Of a stretch of 12,473 bases of DNA, positions 1 to 6,424 are shown one piece after another. The translations under genes were made by a program, and so were the position numbers. Source of the stretch: Dysgonamonadaceae bacterium (lineage in GTDB: Bacteria; Bacteroidota; Bacteroidia; Bacteroidales; Azobacteroidaceae); the NCBI GenBank assembly GCA_031261015.1, contig JAISKG010000084.1:1-12473 (forward strand), given 5' to 3'. Numbering within the stretch: the first letter of the stretch is position 1; each line of letters starts with the position of its first letter. The notes beneath the pieces were generated by a model. The model ran no database searches and was not told the origin of the DNA. It saw only the letters and a program-made list of their open reading frames with translations.

Positions 1-221
1 TCTGAATTTCGCCTGAATCGACAAGATAACTTTTGTCGTAAATAGAAAAACCATAACAGAATAAAAACTATTATTACTGCGGTTATTATTATAGTATTAA
101 AATAGTGATGTGTACAAGCTCTTATTTCCTTAACCCAAAGAATGGAAATGAAAGCAAGAATTGATATTATACATATACCCCAGTAAATGACAATATTATG
201 AGATTTAAAAAAAGATTTCAT
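1..221 (-). CDS. Small membrane protein, partial (runs off the left edge), last visible gene of the transporter operon
   Basis: An open frame of 73 codons runs leftwards from an ATG at 221-219 to the window edge without a stop. The start codon overlaps the TGA of the substrate-binding protein gene in the arrangement ATGA, a 4-base overlap typical of translationally coupled operon genes. The visible protein begins MKSFFKSHNIVIYWG. It has two strongly hydrophobic stretches, roughly residues 10-31 and 44-63, separated by a short polar loop (KEIRACTHH) and followed by a basic segment (LRQKLSCRFRRNS). It therefore looks like a two-helix inner-membrane protein or the membrane-anchoring N-terminus of a larger one. 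I do not recognise the family, and the C-terminus is missing, so a sensor or accessory role for the transporter cannot be told apart from an unrelated function. The gene is supported by the long AT-rich frame without stops, the overlap and the coherent membrane pattern. Confidence 0.6.
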   Translation of the reverse strand, partial: MKSFFKSHNIVIYWGICIISILAFISILWVKEIRACTHHYFNTIIITAVIIVFILLWFFYLRQKLSCRFRRNS

Positions 222-1294
222 TCGCCCTTGAGAATTACTTGATTAATTTTACTTCCCGCTTTCCGAATTTCTTCTGTTGCCTGCTTTGCCAGTTCATTAT
301 TTACACGTTCTGCAAAATTAACTTTTCGCGGAAGTAAATCGCTTGCAAGCATCTGGTCAGCAACTTGTTGTGAAAGTGCAATATCTTCCTGCGAAATGGT
401 AACAGAAATGTTTTCAACGCTTTGCGCTTTCAGATTCGGTTCTATAATGCGGATTTTATTCAACAAATCCAAATCGAAGTTTGAGCGTTTGGCAAACCAT
501 TCGTCTGTTTGCTTCCTGTTCTGAACTACATACCAGTTGGCCTCTATTAAACTTTTGATTAAAGCGACAACTTCATCGGGATTATTTTCAACCAAATTTC
601 TTTTCACGGCGACAAAGCCTATATACCGCTTTTCATCTATCACCTTTCCTATTCCTTTACTCTCAATAATGGTAGAAGTCGGCTCCCATATTCCCAAAGC
701 ATCAATGCCGCCTTGTTGCAATACAACTATAGCTTCGGCAGGACTAACATTTACCAGTTTGGTATTTTGGGTTGTCATACCGTTTTCTTCCATTCGCAAA
801 AGAATGTACGGATAAGCGCCCGATGCGCCGAAAGGTACTCCGAGTTTTTTACCTTTAATATCAGCAAAGGTTTCGATTCCGCTTCCATCTTTTGCTATTG
901 TCGTTGTACTGAAATCAATAAGACGACATACGACTGTCCAGTCATCATTAATAGCTAACAGGCTGATAATAGGAACAATTCCCAATGTAGTCGCATCAAT
1001 ATCGCCACCCAGACCGGCTTCAATCATATCAGGACCATACAGGAAATTCCTGAAGGTTGCACTTGAGCCATACAATGTTGTGATATTGGTATGATCTAAT
1101 GTTTCGATAATCTGACCTGCCGTAGCCCATGCTGTTTGCCAGCCAACGACTAACCGTGTGTCGGATTTTTCGTTATTTCCGTTTTTAAAAAGATAAAAAA
1201 CAGAAAACAATACTGCCAAAACCACTAAACTTATTCCTAAAGTTTTGAGTGGAAATCTTTTGATTTTTTTCGAGTTTGGACTAATGTTTGTCAT
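218..1294 (-). CDS. NitT/TauT-family ABC transporter substrate-binding protein, membrane-tethered
   Basis: This 358-aa protein resembles the periplasmic receptors of nitrate/sulfonate/taurine-type ABC importers (SsuA/TauA/THI5-like fold). The mature part starts near residue 46 with LVVGWQTAW, and family-like segments follow: GDIDATTLGIVPIISLLA (about 97-114), ADIKGKKLGVPFGASGAYP (144-162) and QQGGIDALGIWEPTS (193-207). The last two are the hinge and second-lobe signatures of this class. The N-terminus has basic residues (KKIKRFPLK) and one hydrophobic helix at about 17-36, with no lipobox cysteine and no obvious AXA cleavage site. It probably stays anchored in the inner membrane facing the periplasm. 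It lies 24 bases downstream of the fused permease-ATPase and overlaps the next gene by 4 bases, so all three are probably one transcript. The ligand (sulfonate, taurine, nitrate, thiamine precursor or other) cannot be decided from sequence. Confidence 0.88.
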   Translation of the reverse strand: MTNISPNSKKIKRFPLKTLGISLVVLAVLFSVFYLFKNGNNEKSDTRLVVGWQTAWATAGQIIETLDHTNITTLYGSSATFRNFLYGPDMIEAGLGGDIDATTLGIVPIISLLAINDDWTVVCRLIDFSTTTIAKDGSGIETFADIKGKKLGVPFGASGAYPYILLRMEENGMTTQNTKLVNVSPAEAIVVLQQGGIDALGIWEPTSTIIESKGIGKVIDEKRYIGFVAVKRNLVENNPDEVVALIKSLIEANWYVVQNRKQTDEWFAKRSNFDLDLLNKIRIIEPNLKAQSVENISVTISQEDIALSQQVADQMLASDLLPRKVNFAERVNNELAKQATEEIRKAGSKINQVILKGE

Positions 1295-1318
1295 ATAAAA
1301 ATATTTTTAAAATGTTAA

Positions 1319-2950
1319 TCAAGAGTTTATTTGCTTCCATAATACATCTGACAGTTCGCGAAATTCGTTGGAATTTCTAAAATTTCGTCCGCGGGAACAA
1401 TTGACTGTAATTGTATATTCATTGGTGAGATGTCCCTGCGCTGTCATAACAGCCACTCGGTCAGCCATAAAAATGGCTTCCGAAATATCATGAGTAACCA
1501 TTATGACAGTAATACCCGAACGCCTGAATATATCGGATATTTCTTCCTGTAAAGTTTCGCGGGTAAAAATATCAAGAGCGCTGAATGGCTCATCAAGCAA
1601 CATCAGGCGAGGTTTTGAGGCTAATGCGCGAGCAAAAGCTACCCGTTGCATTTGTCCGCCGGATAATAAATGAGGATAATCGTTTGTTTTATGTTGAAGC
1701 CCTACAAGTTGAAGCAACTGTTGTATTTCTGTTTCGGAATCGGTTGTAACATCTGTGCGCTGTTCGATTGCAAATTGAACATTACCGCCGACTTTCCGCC
1801 ATGGAAACAGGGAAAAATCCTGGAAAACCATTGTCATATCATTGCGGTATTCATTCAGTTGTTCGCCATCTATTTTTATTTCTCCGCCGTATCCCTTTTC
1901 AAGTCCTGCCAACAACCTCAGAAATGTTGATTTGCCACAACCGCTAACTCCCAGAATACAAAATATCTCTCCCGATTTTATGTGTAAGTTAGTGCCGTTA
2001 AGCACCAATTCTTTACTGTTGGGATAATGGAACTGAATATTTTCCACATCAACCGAAGCCCCTGATATTGGTTGCCAATCTGTAAGTGAAGTTTTTATTT
2101 CATTGTTCTTTTTGAATAATTTTTCATTGTGCAAATTGGGCATTTGTTTGTTTATATTTGTCGTGTTTTCGTAATAATCTTTTGCAATATAATCCTGTCG
2201 CCAAGGAACGCAAAATTTTTCCAACCATGAAATTATACGAGCCATTGCAAAACCGACAAAAGCAATCACAATCATATCAGCGACAATGCGGTCTAATCTG
2301 AAAAGTTGTCGGTTTAGTTGAATGGCATACCCCAATCCAGACCTTGCAGCAAACATTTCAGCCGCAACAACACACATCCACGCAAAGCCCAACCCAACTC
2401 GTATTCCTGCAAATATGCTCGGTAGTGTTGAAGGCAAAACAACTCCTGTAAAAGAGTGAAATTTGGAAGCACCCAAAACTTTTGCAGCTTCCAAATGTAC
2501 TTTTTCTACACTGCTTACACCCAACAATGTATTTGTCAAAATGGGGAAAAATGCGCCTATAAAAATAACAAACCACGCAGACGCATTGCCAATTCCTAAT
2601 ATGGAAACTGCAATTGGTATCCATGCAATCGGCGGAACAGGGCGCAATAATTCAAAGATTCCCATAACTGCACTTTGAACAGAAGGCAAAAGCCCTAATC
2701 CAAATCCTAACAAAAGCCCAATCACTAATGCGATTGCAAATCCAATCATGACGCGACTTAAACTTGCTAACAAGTCAGGTAACAGTATTCCTTCGACAAG
2801 CAAATCATAAAATGCGGCAAAGCATTTTGAAGGGGTTGGAATAAGAGAGTTTGAACCATTCCTTACAAAATATTCCCATACCATCAATAATCCAATTATG
2901 ATACTTATCTGGATTATTGATTTTCTATTTATATTACTCAACACATGCAT
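1319..2950 (-). CDS. Fused NitT/TauT-type ABC permease and ATP-binding protein
   Basis: This single 543-aa chain carries both inner-membrane parts of a TauB/TauC- or SsuB/SsuC-like importer. Residues 1-250 are a BPD-type permease with several membrane helices. The EAA loop is visible as LEAAKVLGA (153-161) followed by VVLPSTLPSIFAGIRVGLG. A polar linker of about 45 residues (about 251-297, rich in N and K) joins it to a complete ATPase. The ATPase has Walker A GVSGCGKST (334-342), a Q-loop in MVFQDFSLFPW (Q377), the LSGGQ signature (429-433), Walker B LMLLDEP (449-455), D-loop SALD and H-loop histidine 487 in VTHD. All catalytic motifs are intact, so two identical chains would make a full transporter core. 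It is the first gene of the leftward operon, upstream of the substrate-binding protein. The start (ATG CAT GTG) has no clear Shine-Dalgarno. A structured, terminator-containing region precedes it. Confidence 0.92.
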   Translation of the reverse strand: MHVLSNINRKSIIQISIIIGLLMVWEYFVRNGSNSLIPTPSKCFAAFYDLLVEGILLPDLLASLSRVMIGFAIALVIGLLLGFGLGLLPSVQSAVMGIFELLRPVPPIAWIPIAVSILGIGNASAWFVIFIGAFFPILTNTLLGVSSVEKVHLEAAKVLGASKFHSFTGVVLPSTLPSIFAGIRVGLGFAWMCVVAAEMFAARSGLGYAIQLNRQLFRLDRIVADMIVIAFVGFAMARIISWLEKFCVPWRQDYIAKDYYENTTNINKQMPNLHNEKLFKKNNEIKTSLTDWQPISGASVDVENIQFHYPNSKELVLNGTNLHIKSGEIFCILGVSGCGKSTFLRLLAGLEKGYGGEIKIDGEQLNEYRNDMTMVFQDFSLFPWRKVGGNVQFAIEQRTDVTTDSETEIQQLLQLVGLQHKTNDYPHLLSGGQMQRVAFARALASKPRLMLLDEPFSALDIFTRETLQEEISDIFRRSGITVIMVTHDISEAIFMADRVAVMTAQGHLTNEYTITVNCSRGRNFRNSNEFRELSDVLWKQINS

Positions 2951-2990
2951 CTTATCTAAATTCTATATTAAGTTTTATTTATTTCATGGA

Positions 2991-3039
2991 CAATAAAAAT
3001 AGCGTGGAAACAACCTGTCTGACTATCAGGTTTCCACGC
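2991..3039 (-). terminator. Intrinsic terminator-like hairpin just upstream of the permease-ATPase gene
   Basis: Read on the minus strand, TTCCACGC at 3009-3002 pairs with GCGTGGAA at 3039-3032 (8 bp). The inner segments at 3031-3027 and 3017-3013 (ACCTG/CAGGT) pair for 5 bp, leaving a 3-base bulge (3010-3012) and a 9-base loop. An alternative register gives 10 uninterrupted outer pairs (3002-3011 with 3030-3039). On the minus strand the stem is followed directly by TATTTTTATTG (3001-2991), a U-rich tail, so its orientation fits termination of leftward transcripts. It sits only about 40 bases before the transporter ATG with no strong promoter in between. It could be a conditional attenuator or the end of a separate small RNA. 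Confidence 0.6.
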
Positions 3040-3041
3040 CT

Positions 3042-3106
3042 ACACTTTCAACAAGCCGTTCCACGCCGTAACACACGGCGTTTCGCTAACTTATTCTTGA
3101 AAGTGT
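3042..3106 (-). ncRNA. Compound hairpin, part of a putative structured leader RNA
   Basis: An outer perfect 10-bp inverted repeat joins 3042-3051 (ACACTTTCAA on the plus strand) to 3097-3106 (TTGAAAGTGT). Nested inside is a perfect 7-bp stem, 3063-3069 with 3075-3081 (ACGCCGT/ACGGCGT), closing a 5-base loop. A weaker AAGTT/GGCTT pairing with wobbles is possible between the two stems on the minus-strand RNA. Only two bases separate this element from the terminator-like hairpin. The stems are GC-richer than the surrounding DNA. I assign the minus strand because the adjacent U-tract and the downstream transporter gene point that way, but the stem itself is symmetric. I do not recognise a named RNA class. 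Confidence 0.45.
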
Positions 3107-3118
3107 GTCCCTAAAGAG

Positions 3119-3141
3119 GACTATTGTGGAAAATGATAGTC
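3119..3141 (-). repeat. Small inverted repeat (6-bp stem, 11-base loop)
   Basis: GACTAT at 3119-3124 and ATAGTC at 3136-3141 form a 6-bp stem around an 11-base loop. The right arm also belongs to a 9-base segment (3134-3142) that is perfectly complementary to the loop region of the terminator-like hairpin (3020-3028). The two pairings exclude each other. On its own the stem is weak and could be chance in AT-rich DNA. Confidence 0.35.
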
Positions 3142-3182
3142 AAGAATAACAGCAAATCGCTATTTTATATGTCTTACAATGT

Positions 3183-3196
3183 GAGAGTTACCTCTC
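3183..3196 (-). repeat. Short hairpin with a GUAA (GNRA-type) tetraloop on the minus strand
   Basis: On the minus strand the sequence reads GAGAG-GTAA-CTCTC, a perfect 5-bp stem closed by a GNRA tetraloop. It lies 77 bases upstream (in leftward transcription) of the compound hairpin and just downstream of the promoter candidate, so it could be the 5' hairpin of the same leader RNA. A 14-base element of this kind can arise by chance. Confidence 0.35.
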
Positions 3197-3215
3197 TATA
3201 TATTTATGCCATAGG

Positions 3216-3242
3216 CAAATCTATTAAAATTTTTGCATCAAA
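3216..3242 (-). promoter_or_regulatory. Candidate Bacteroidota promoter for the leader and transporter operon
   Basis: The minus strand reads TAGATTTG at 3223-3216, matching the Bacteroidota -7 element TAnnTTTG, with TTTG at 3242-3239 upstream. The spacer (15 bases after TTTG) is shorter than the usual 19-21, so the match is imperfect. Transcription from it would begin near 3209 and cross all the hairpins before reaching the transporter ATG at 2950, a leader of about 260 nt. AT-rich DNA produces such matches often, so this is tentative. Confidence 0.3.
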
Positions 3243-3410
3243 GGTAACAATAAATTTAAATTTTCTGAAAAATTTGCAAGGAAAATCTGCATAATCTACG
3301 TTTTTTGATATAAAAAATGTACAAATATACAATTAAATTTTATTTCTGTGTTCTTAAGATAGATTTGAGTAATACAAACTCTTTTTGAATCAACAAACTA
3401 TTTCAAACAA

Positions 3411-6338
3411 TCAATATCCAAATACCTCTTCCAGCGAAAGTTCCTTCACCTCCGCAATCCTACTCAAATACTTAAAATCAACCTTATCCTTCCGTCCGAT
3501 AATCAAAACGGAATAACGCGCCGGTTTAACATGCTCGTCAAAATATTTTTGGAGATCGCTCAACGTCATCGTTTGGATGGCTTCATATACCGGTTTGCGA
3601 TAATCATAATCGATGCCTTTATCCTTCAGATCCAGATAAGTACGAAAAATATTCGCCTTCGTGATTCGCTCGGAACGGATGTTGTTCAAAACACTTTCCT
3701 TGCTCAATTGGAAGAATTTTTCCGAAGCCGGCATGTCGTTCAACAATCCGCGGAACGCAGTCAAAGCATTGGCCGTTTTATCGACTTGCGTGCCTACATA
3801 GCCTTGAATGTACGTGGACGAACCTGCCCAATCCGGATTCTTAATCACCGCATAAGCGGAATACGCCAAACCGCGAGCTTCGCGAATTTCTTGAAAAACA
3901 ATCGAATACATCTCCGTGCCATAGTATGAATTAAACATTTCTTCCACAGGTATCAAAGCCGGATCGAAAACCCCATCTTTCGCCACCAGCAGAATTTGCG
4001 CTTGCACCATATCATAATTAGCAAAATACACTACCGGCTTATCCATCTGCAGCTCAGGATATTGCACTCGCGCAGGCACATCAATTAAAGGACTTGGCGC
4101 CGAGAATTTCTTCAACAAAGCCACCACGCTACTTTTCTTATCAGGACCGAAATAGAAATAGTCGTGCTTATAGGTAGAAAAATGCTTGATAATATCAATT
4201 AATTCCTGCGGTTGGATGGAGCGTAATTCTTCTTCAGTTAGCATATCCGTAAAAGAAGATTTGGAACCATATTTGACGTAATTACTCAATCCCGACAGAA
4301 TCAATCCTTTATTCAATTTATTATCCGCCCGCTTTTTCAAAATATCATTGACTAAATTTTCGTAGGCTTCCCGATTGACTACGGCATGATTGATCATTTC
4401 TTCCATCAAGGCCAGCGAACGATCCATCGTTTCGTTCAAGCCGGAAAGCGTGACGTATGAGCGGGTTGTCGTGGCAAAAGCCTCAAACGACATGGCTAAT
4501 TTATACATTTCCCGGTTTAATTCTTCCGGCGTGTAACGTTCTGTGCCTAAATAAGGTAAGTAACGGAAAGCCAAAGCTAATTTTTTATCCGTCACATTGG
4601 AAATATCTACGAACTGATTGAAAGAATAAATCTGATTGGTTTTGTTAGGAATGTAATACAGATCAATTCCATCTGTAATCGTTTCTTTTTCAATATCTTT
4701 CTTGAAATCCAAGAAAACGGGTTCGATCGGTTTAACGGGCATCGCCAACAATTCGTCGGCAAAGGCCGACGAGACATCGCGATTAATTGTAACCGGCGTA
4801 ATTTCCGGCTTTTCAACATTTATTTTCTCTTTATTTTCTCCCGTTCGTTTATAAACAGTTACATAATTATTTTGAAAAAAACGATTGGCAAAATCTACCA
4901 CATCCTGTTTGGTAATTTTAGCCATTTCGTCAATTTCGGAAAGATAGTCTTTCCATTCGATTTCAGAGATAAACGATTCCAGAAATATGTAACTCGACGA
5001 ATAACGATTGTCCGACAATTGGATTTGCTCCAATTTTTTATTGTTGATGATTGCTTCCAGCAAATCGTCGGCAAAATCGCCGGCTTTCAGTTTTTGAATT
5101 TCCTGTTGGATTAAATCGCCGACTTCTTGCAGGCTCTGTCCCGCGCGCGGAACACCAACTATTTGAAACACACCATAATCGTTCATGTTTTCGACCCAAG
5201 CATAAATGTTCAACACTTTTTGCTTCTGCATCAAATCGAGATCAAACAAACCTGCTTTTTCATTATACAAAATATTGCTGATCAATTCCATATACAATGC
5301 CTCTTTAGATTTCACATCGCCAACACGGTAAGCCACAGCGATTTGCTCGCGATCGGGTGTAGCGATTTCGTAGGTTTTCGTCGTAGTGATTGAATCTTCT
5401 TTTACCGGTTCGGGGCGAGTCAAATCGTCGCTGGCTTTCATTTGACCGAAATAACGATCGACAACTTGAACAGCGTTTTCAAAATCCAGATCGCCCGACA
5501 GGCAAATCGCCATATTGTTTGGTACATAATACTTTCGGAAATAGTCCATTACACTTTTCATCGACGGATTTTTCAAATGTTCCGATATACCGATGACATC
5601 CGTTTGGTAAGGATGTTTAGCGAACAAACCTTGCATAATTTTCTGTTCCATCATCGCATTGCCATTATCTTGATGGATATTAAATTCTTCATACACAGTT
5701 TCCAACTCCGTATGGAAAAGACGTAATTGAAGATTGGTAAAACGATCGTATTCTAATTTTATAAACGGTTCTAATTCATTGGCCGGAATATCGTTTACGT
5801 AAGCTGTTAAGTCATAGCTGGTAAACGCATTGGTGCCGGAAGCGCCGATCGCGCCGGTTATTTTATCATATTCATTGGAAATCGCGTATTGCGAAGCAGT
5901 TTGTGAAACAGCATCTATTTTCTTGTATATCGCTTTTTTAGCAGCCGGACCGACAGCCAATTTATGCGCTTCAAACAAATCGCTGATGCTGTCGAGCAGC
6001 GGTTTTTCCTTTTCCCAATCGGCCGTTCCGAAATGGTCGGTGCCTTTGAACAGCATGTGCTCGAGGTAATGTGCCAAGCCCGTGTTGTCACGCGGATCTT
6101 CCTTTGCACCGGCTTTTACGGTAATAATTGTTTGAATGCGAGGCTCGTCGGTATTTTTCGACAGATAAACTTTCAGACCGTTATTTAAAGTATAAATGCG
6201 CGCTTTGAACGGATCGCCCGTCACTTCCTCGTATTTATATCCATTTGCATCTGTTTTATACACAGTTTGATAATCTTTCTGATCGGAGCAAGAAGCCCAA
6301 ATCAACAACGCACTTAATAATAAAATTGTCTGTTTCAT
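3411..6338 (-). CDS. M16 family zinc metallopeptidase (two-half, pitrilysin-like), exported
   Basis: The 975-aa protein has an N-terminal export signal (MKQTILLLSALLIWASC, then SDQK), probably a lipoprotein signal with Cys17 as the lipidation site, although Trp at the -3 position is unusual. The inverted zinc motif HxxEH is HYLEH at residues 90-94, in LAHYLEHMLFKGT. The third zinc ligand is expected in ELETVYEEF (211-219), most likely Glu217. The distance from HxxEH is longer than in pitrilysin because of a Lys/Ala-rich insert at about 108-155. A second, catalytically silent M16 half follows, with the conserved Arg/Tyr segment EIREARGLAYSAYAV about 800 residues in. The family forms a clamshell that degrades peptides, here presumably in the periplasm or at the envelope. 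The gene is monocistronic by layout, with its own promoter at 6377-6406. It stops with TGA (3413-3411). The substrate is unknown. Confidence 0.93.
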   Translation of the reverse strand: MKQTILLLSALLIWASCSDQKDYQTVYKTDANGYKYEEVTGDPFKARIYTLNNGLKVYLSKNTDEPRIQTIITVKAGAKEDPRDNTGLAHYLEHMLFKGTDHFGTADWEKEKPLLDSISDLFEAHKLAVGPAAKKAIYKKIDAVSQTASQYAISNEYDKITGAIGASGTNAFTSYDLTAYVNDIPANELEPFIKLEYDRFTNLQLRLFHTELETVYEEFNIHQDNGNAMMEQKIMQGLFAKHPYQTDVIGISEHLKNPSMKSVMDYFRKYYVPNNMAICLSGDLDFENAVQVVDRYFGQMKASDDLTRPEPVKEDSITTTKTYEIATPDREQIAVAYRVGDVKSKEALYMELISNILYNEKAGLFDLDLMQKQKVLNIYAWVENMNDYGVFQIVGVPRAGQSLQEVGDLIQQEIQKLKAGDFADDLLEAIINNKKLEQIQLSDNRYSSSYIFLESFISEIEWKDYLSEIDEMAKITKQDVVDFANRFFQNNYVTVYKRTGENKEKINVEKPEITPVTINRDVSSAFADELLAMPVKPIEPVFLDFKKDIEKETITDGIDLYYIPNKTNQIYSFNQFVDISNVTDKKLALAFRYLPYLGTERYTPEELNREMYKLAMSFEAFATTTRSYVTLSGLNETMDRSLALMEEMINHAVVNREAYENLVNDILKKRADNKLNKGLILSGLSNYVKYGSKSSFTDMLTEEELRSIQPQELIDIIKHFSTYKHDYFYFGPDKKSSVVALLKKFSAPSPLIDVPARVQYPELQMDKPVVYFANYDMVQAQILLVAKDGVFDPALIPVEEMFNSYYGTEMYSIVFQEIREARGLAYSAYAVIKNPDWAGSSTYIQGYVGTQVDKTANALTAFRGLLNDMPASEKFFQLSKESVLNNIRSERITKANIFRTYLDLKDKGIDYDYRKPVYEAIQTMTLSDLQKYFDEHVKPARYSVLIIGRKDKVDFKYLSRIAEVKELSLEEVFGY

Positions 6339-6356
6339 AAAAAAAGTTTATTTTTG
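6326..6356 (+). promoter_or_regulatory. Bacteroidota-type promoter for the efflux operon
   Basis: TTG at 6326-6328 and TATTTTTG at 6349-6356 are separated by 20 bases, a close match to the Bacteroidota consensus (TTG, 19-21 nt, TAnnTTTG). Initiation would be near 6363, leaving about 60 nt of leader before the TolC-family start. The -33 element lies inside the first codons of the divergent M16 peptidase gene. Confidence 0.6.
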
Positions 6357-6376
6357 CATTCGTAATTTAGTGATGC

Positions 6377-6406
6377 CAAAGGTAAAAATAATTTATCAAA
6401 AATCAA
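6377..6406 (-). promoter_or_regulatory. Bacteroidota-type promoter for the M16 peptidase
   Basis: On the minus strand TTG (6406-6404), a 19-base spacer and TACCTTTG (6384-6377) match the Bacteroidota promoter consensus. Transcription would start near 6370, about 30 nt before the peptidase ATG at 6338-6336. The transcribed starts of this promoter and the divergent one overlap within a few bases, so the two may interfere with each other. Confidence 0.6.
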
Positions 6407-6424
6407 GGAATAAAACTTAAGAGG

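Larger units (their letters stand above)
2951..3410. other. 460-bp non-coding interval with several inverted repeats
   Basis: The gap between the M16 peptidase stop and the transporter start contains no convincing gene. The short plus-strand frames here have no family features or initiation context, and they run through the hairpins. From left to right it holds an AT-rich stretch next to the transporter start (2951-2990), a terminator-like hairpin (2991-3039), a long compound hairpin (3042-3106), a small hairpin (3119-3141), a GUAA-loop hairpin (3183-3196), a possible promoter (3216-3242) and an AT-rich stretch to 3410. In that last stretch I see only a weak TAnnTTTG match on the minus strand at 3322-3329, without a matching -33 element. 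No clear terminator directly follows the peptidase stop. Confidence 0.7.

Noticed and set aside
3002..3106. Integron attC site
   Set aside because: The outer arms do not match the RYYYAAC/GTTRRRY core sites, and there is no integrase or cassette-like gene series nearby.
2991..3106. TPP riboswitch for a thiamine-precursor transporter
   Set aside because: An ACCTGAT string appears on the minus strand, but it is part of the terminator-like stem and loop. The CUGAGA element and the rest of the TPP consensus are missing.
3002..3106. MITE or other mobile element
   Set aside because: The repeats form two adjacent hairpins rather than one pair of terminal inverted repeats. No target-site duplication was seen and no second copy exists in the window.
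2917..3114. Plus-strand 65-aa open frame across the hairpin region
   Set aside because: It begins antisense inside the permease-ATPase gene, runs through the inverted repeats and has no recognisable domain or promoter.
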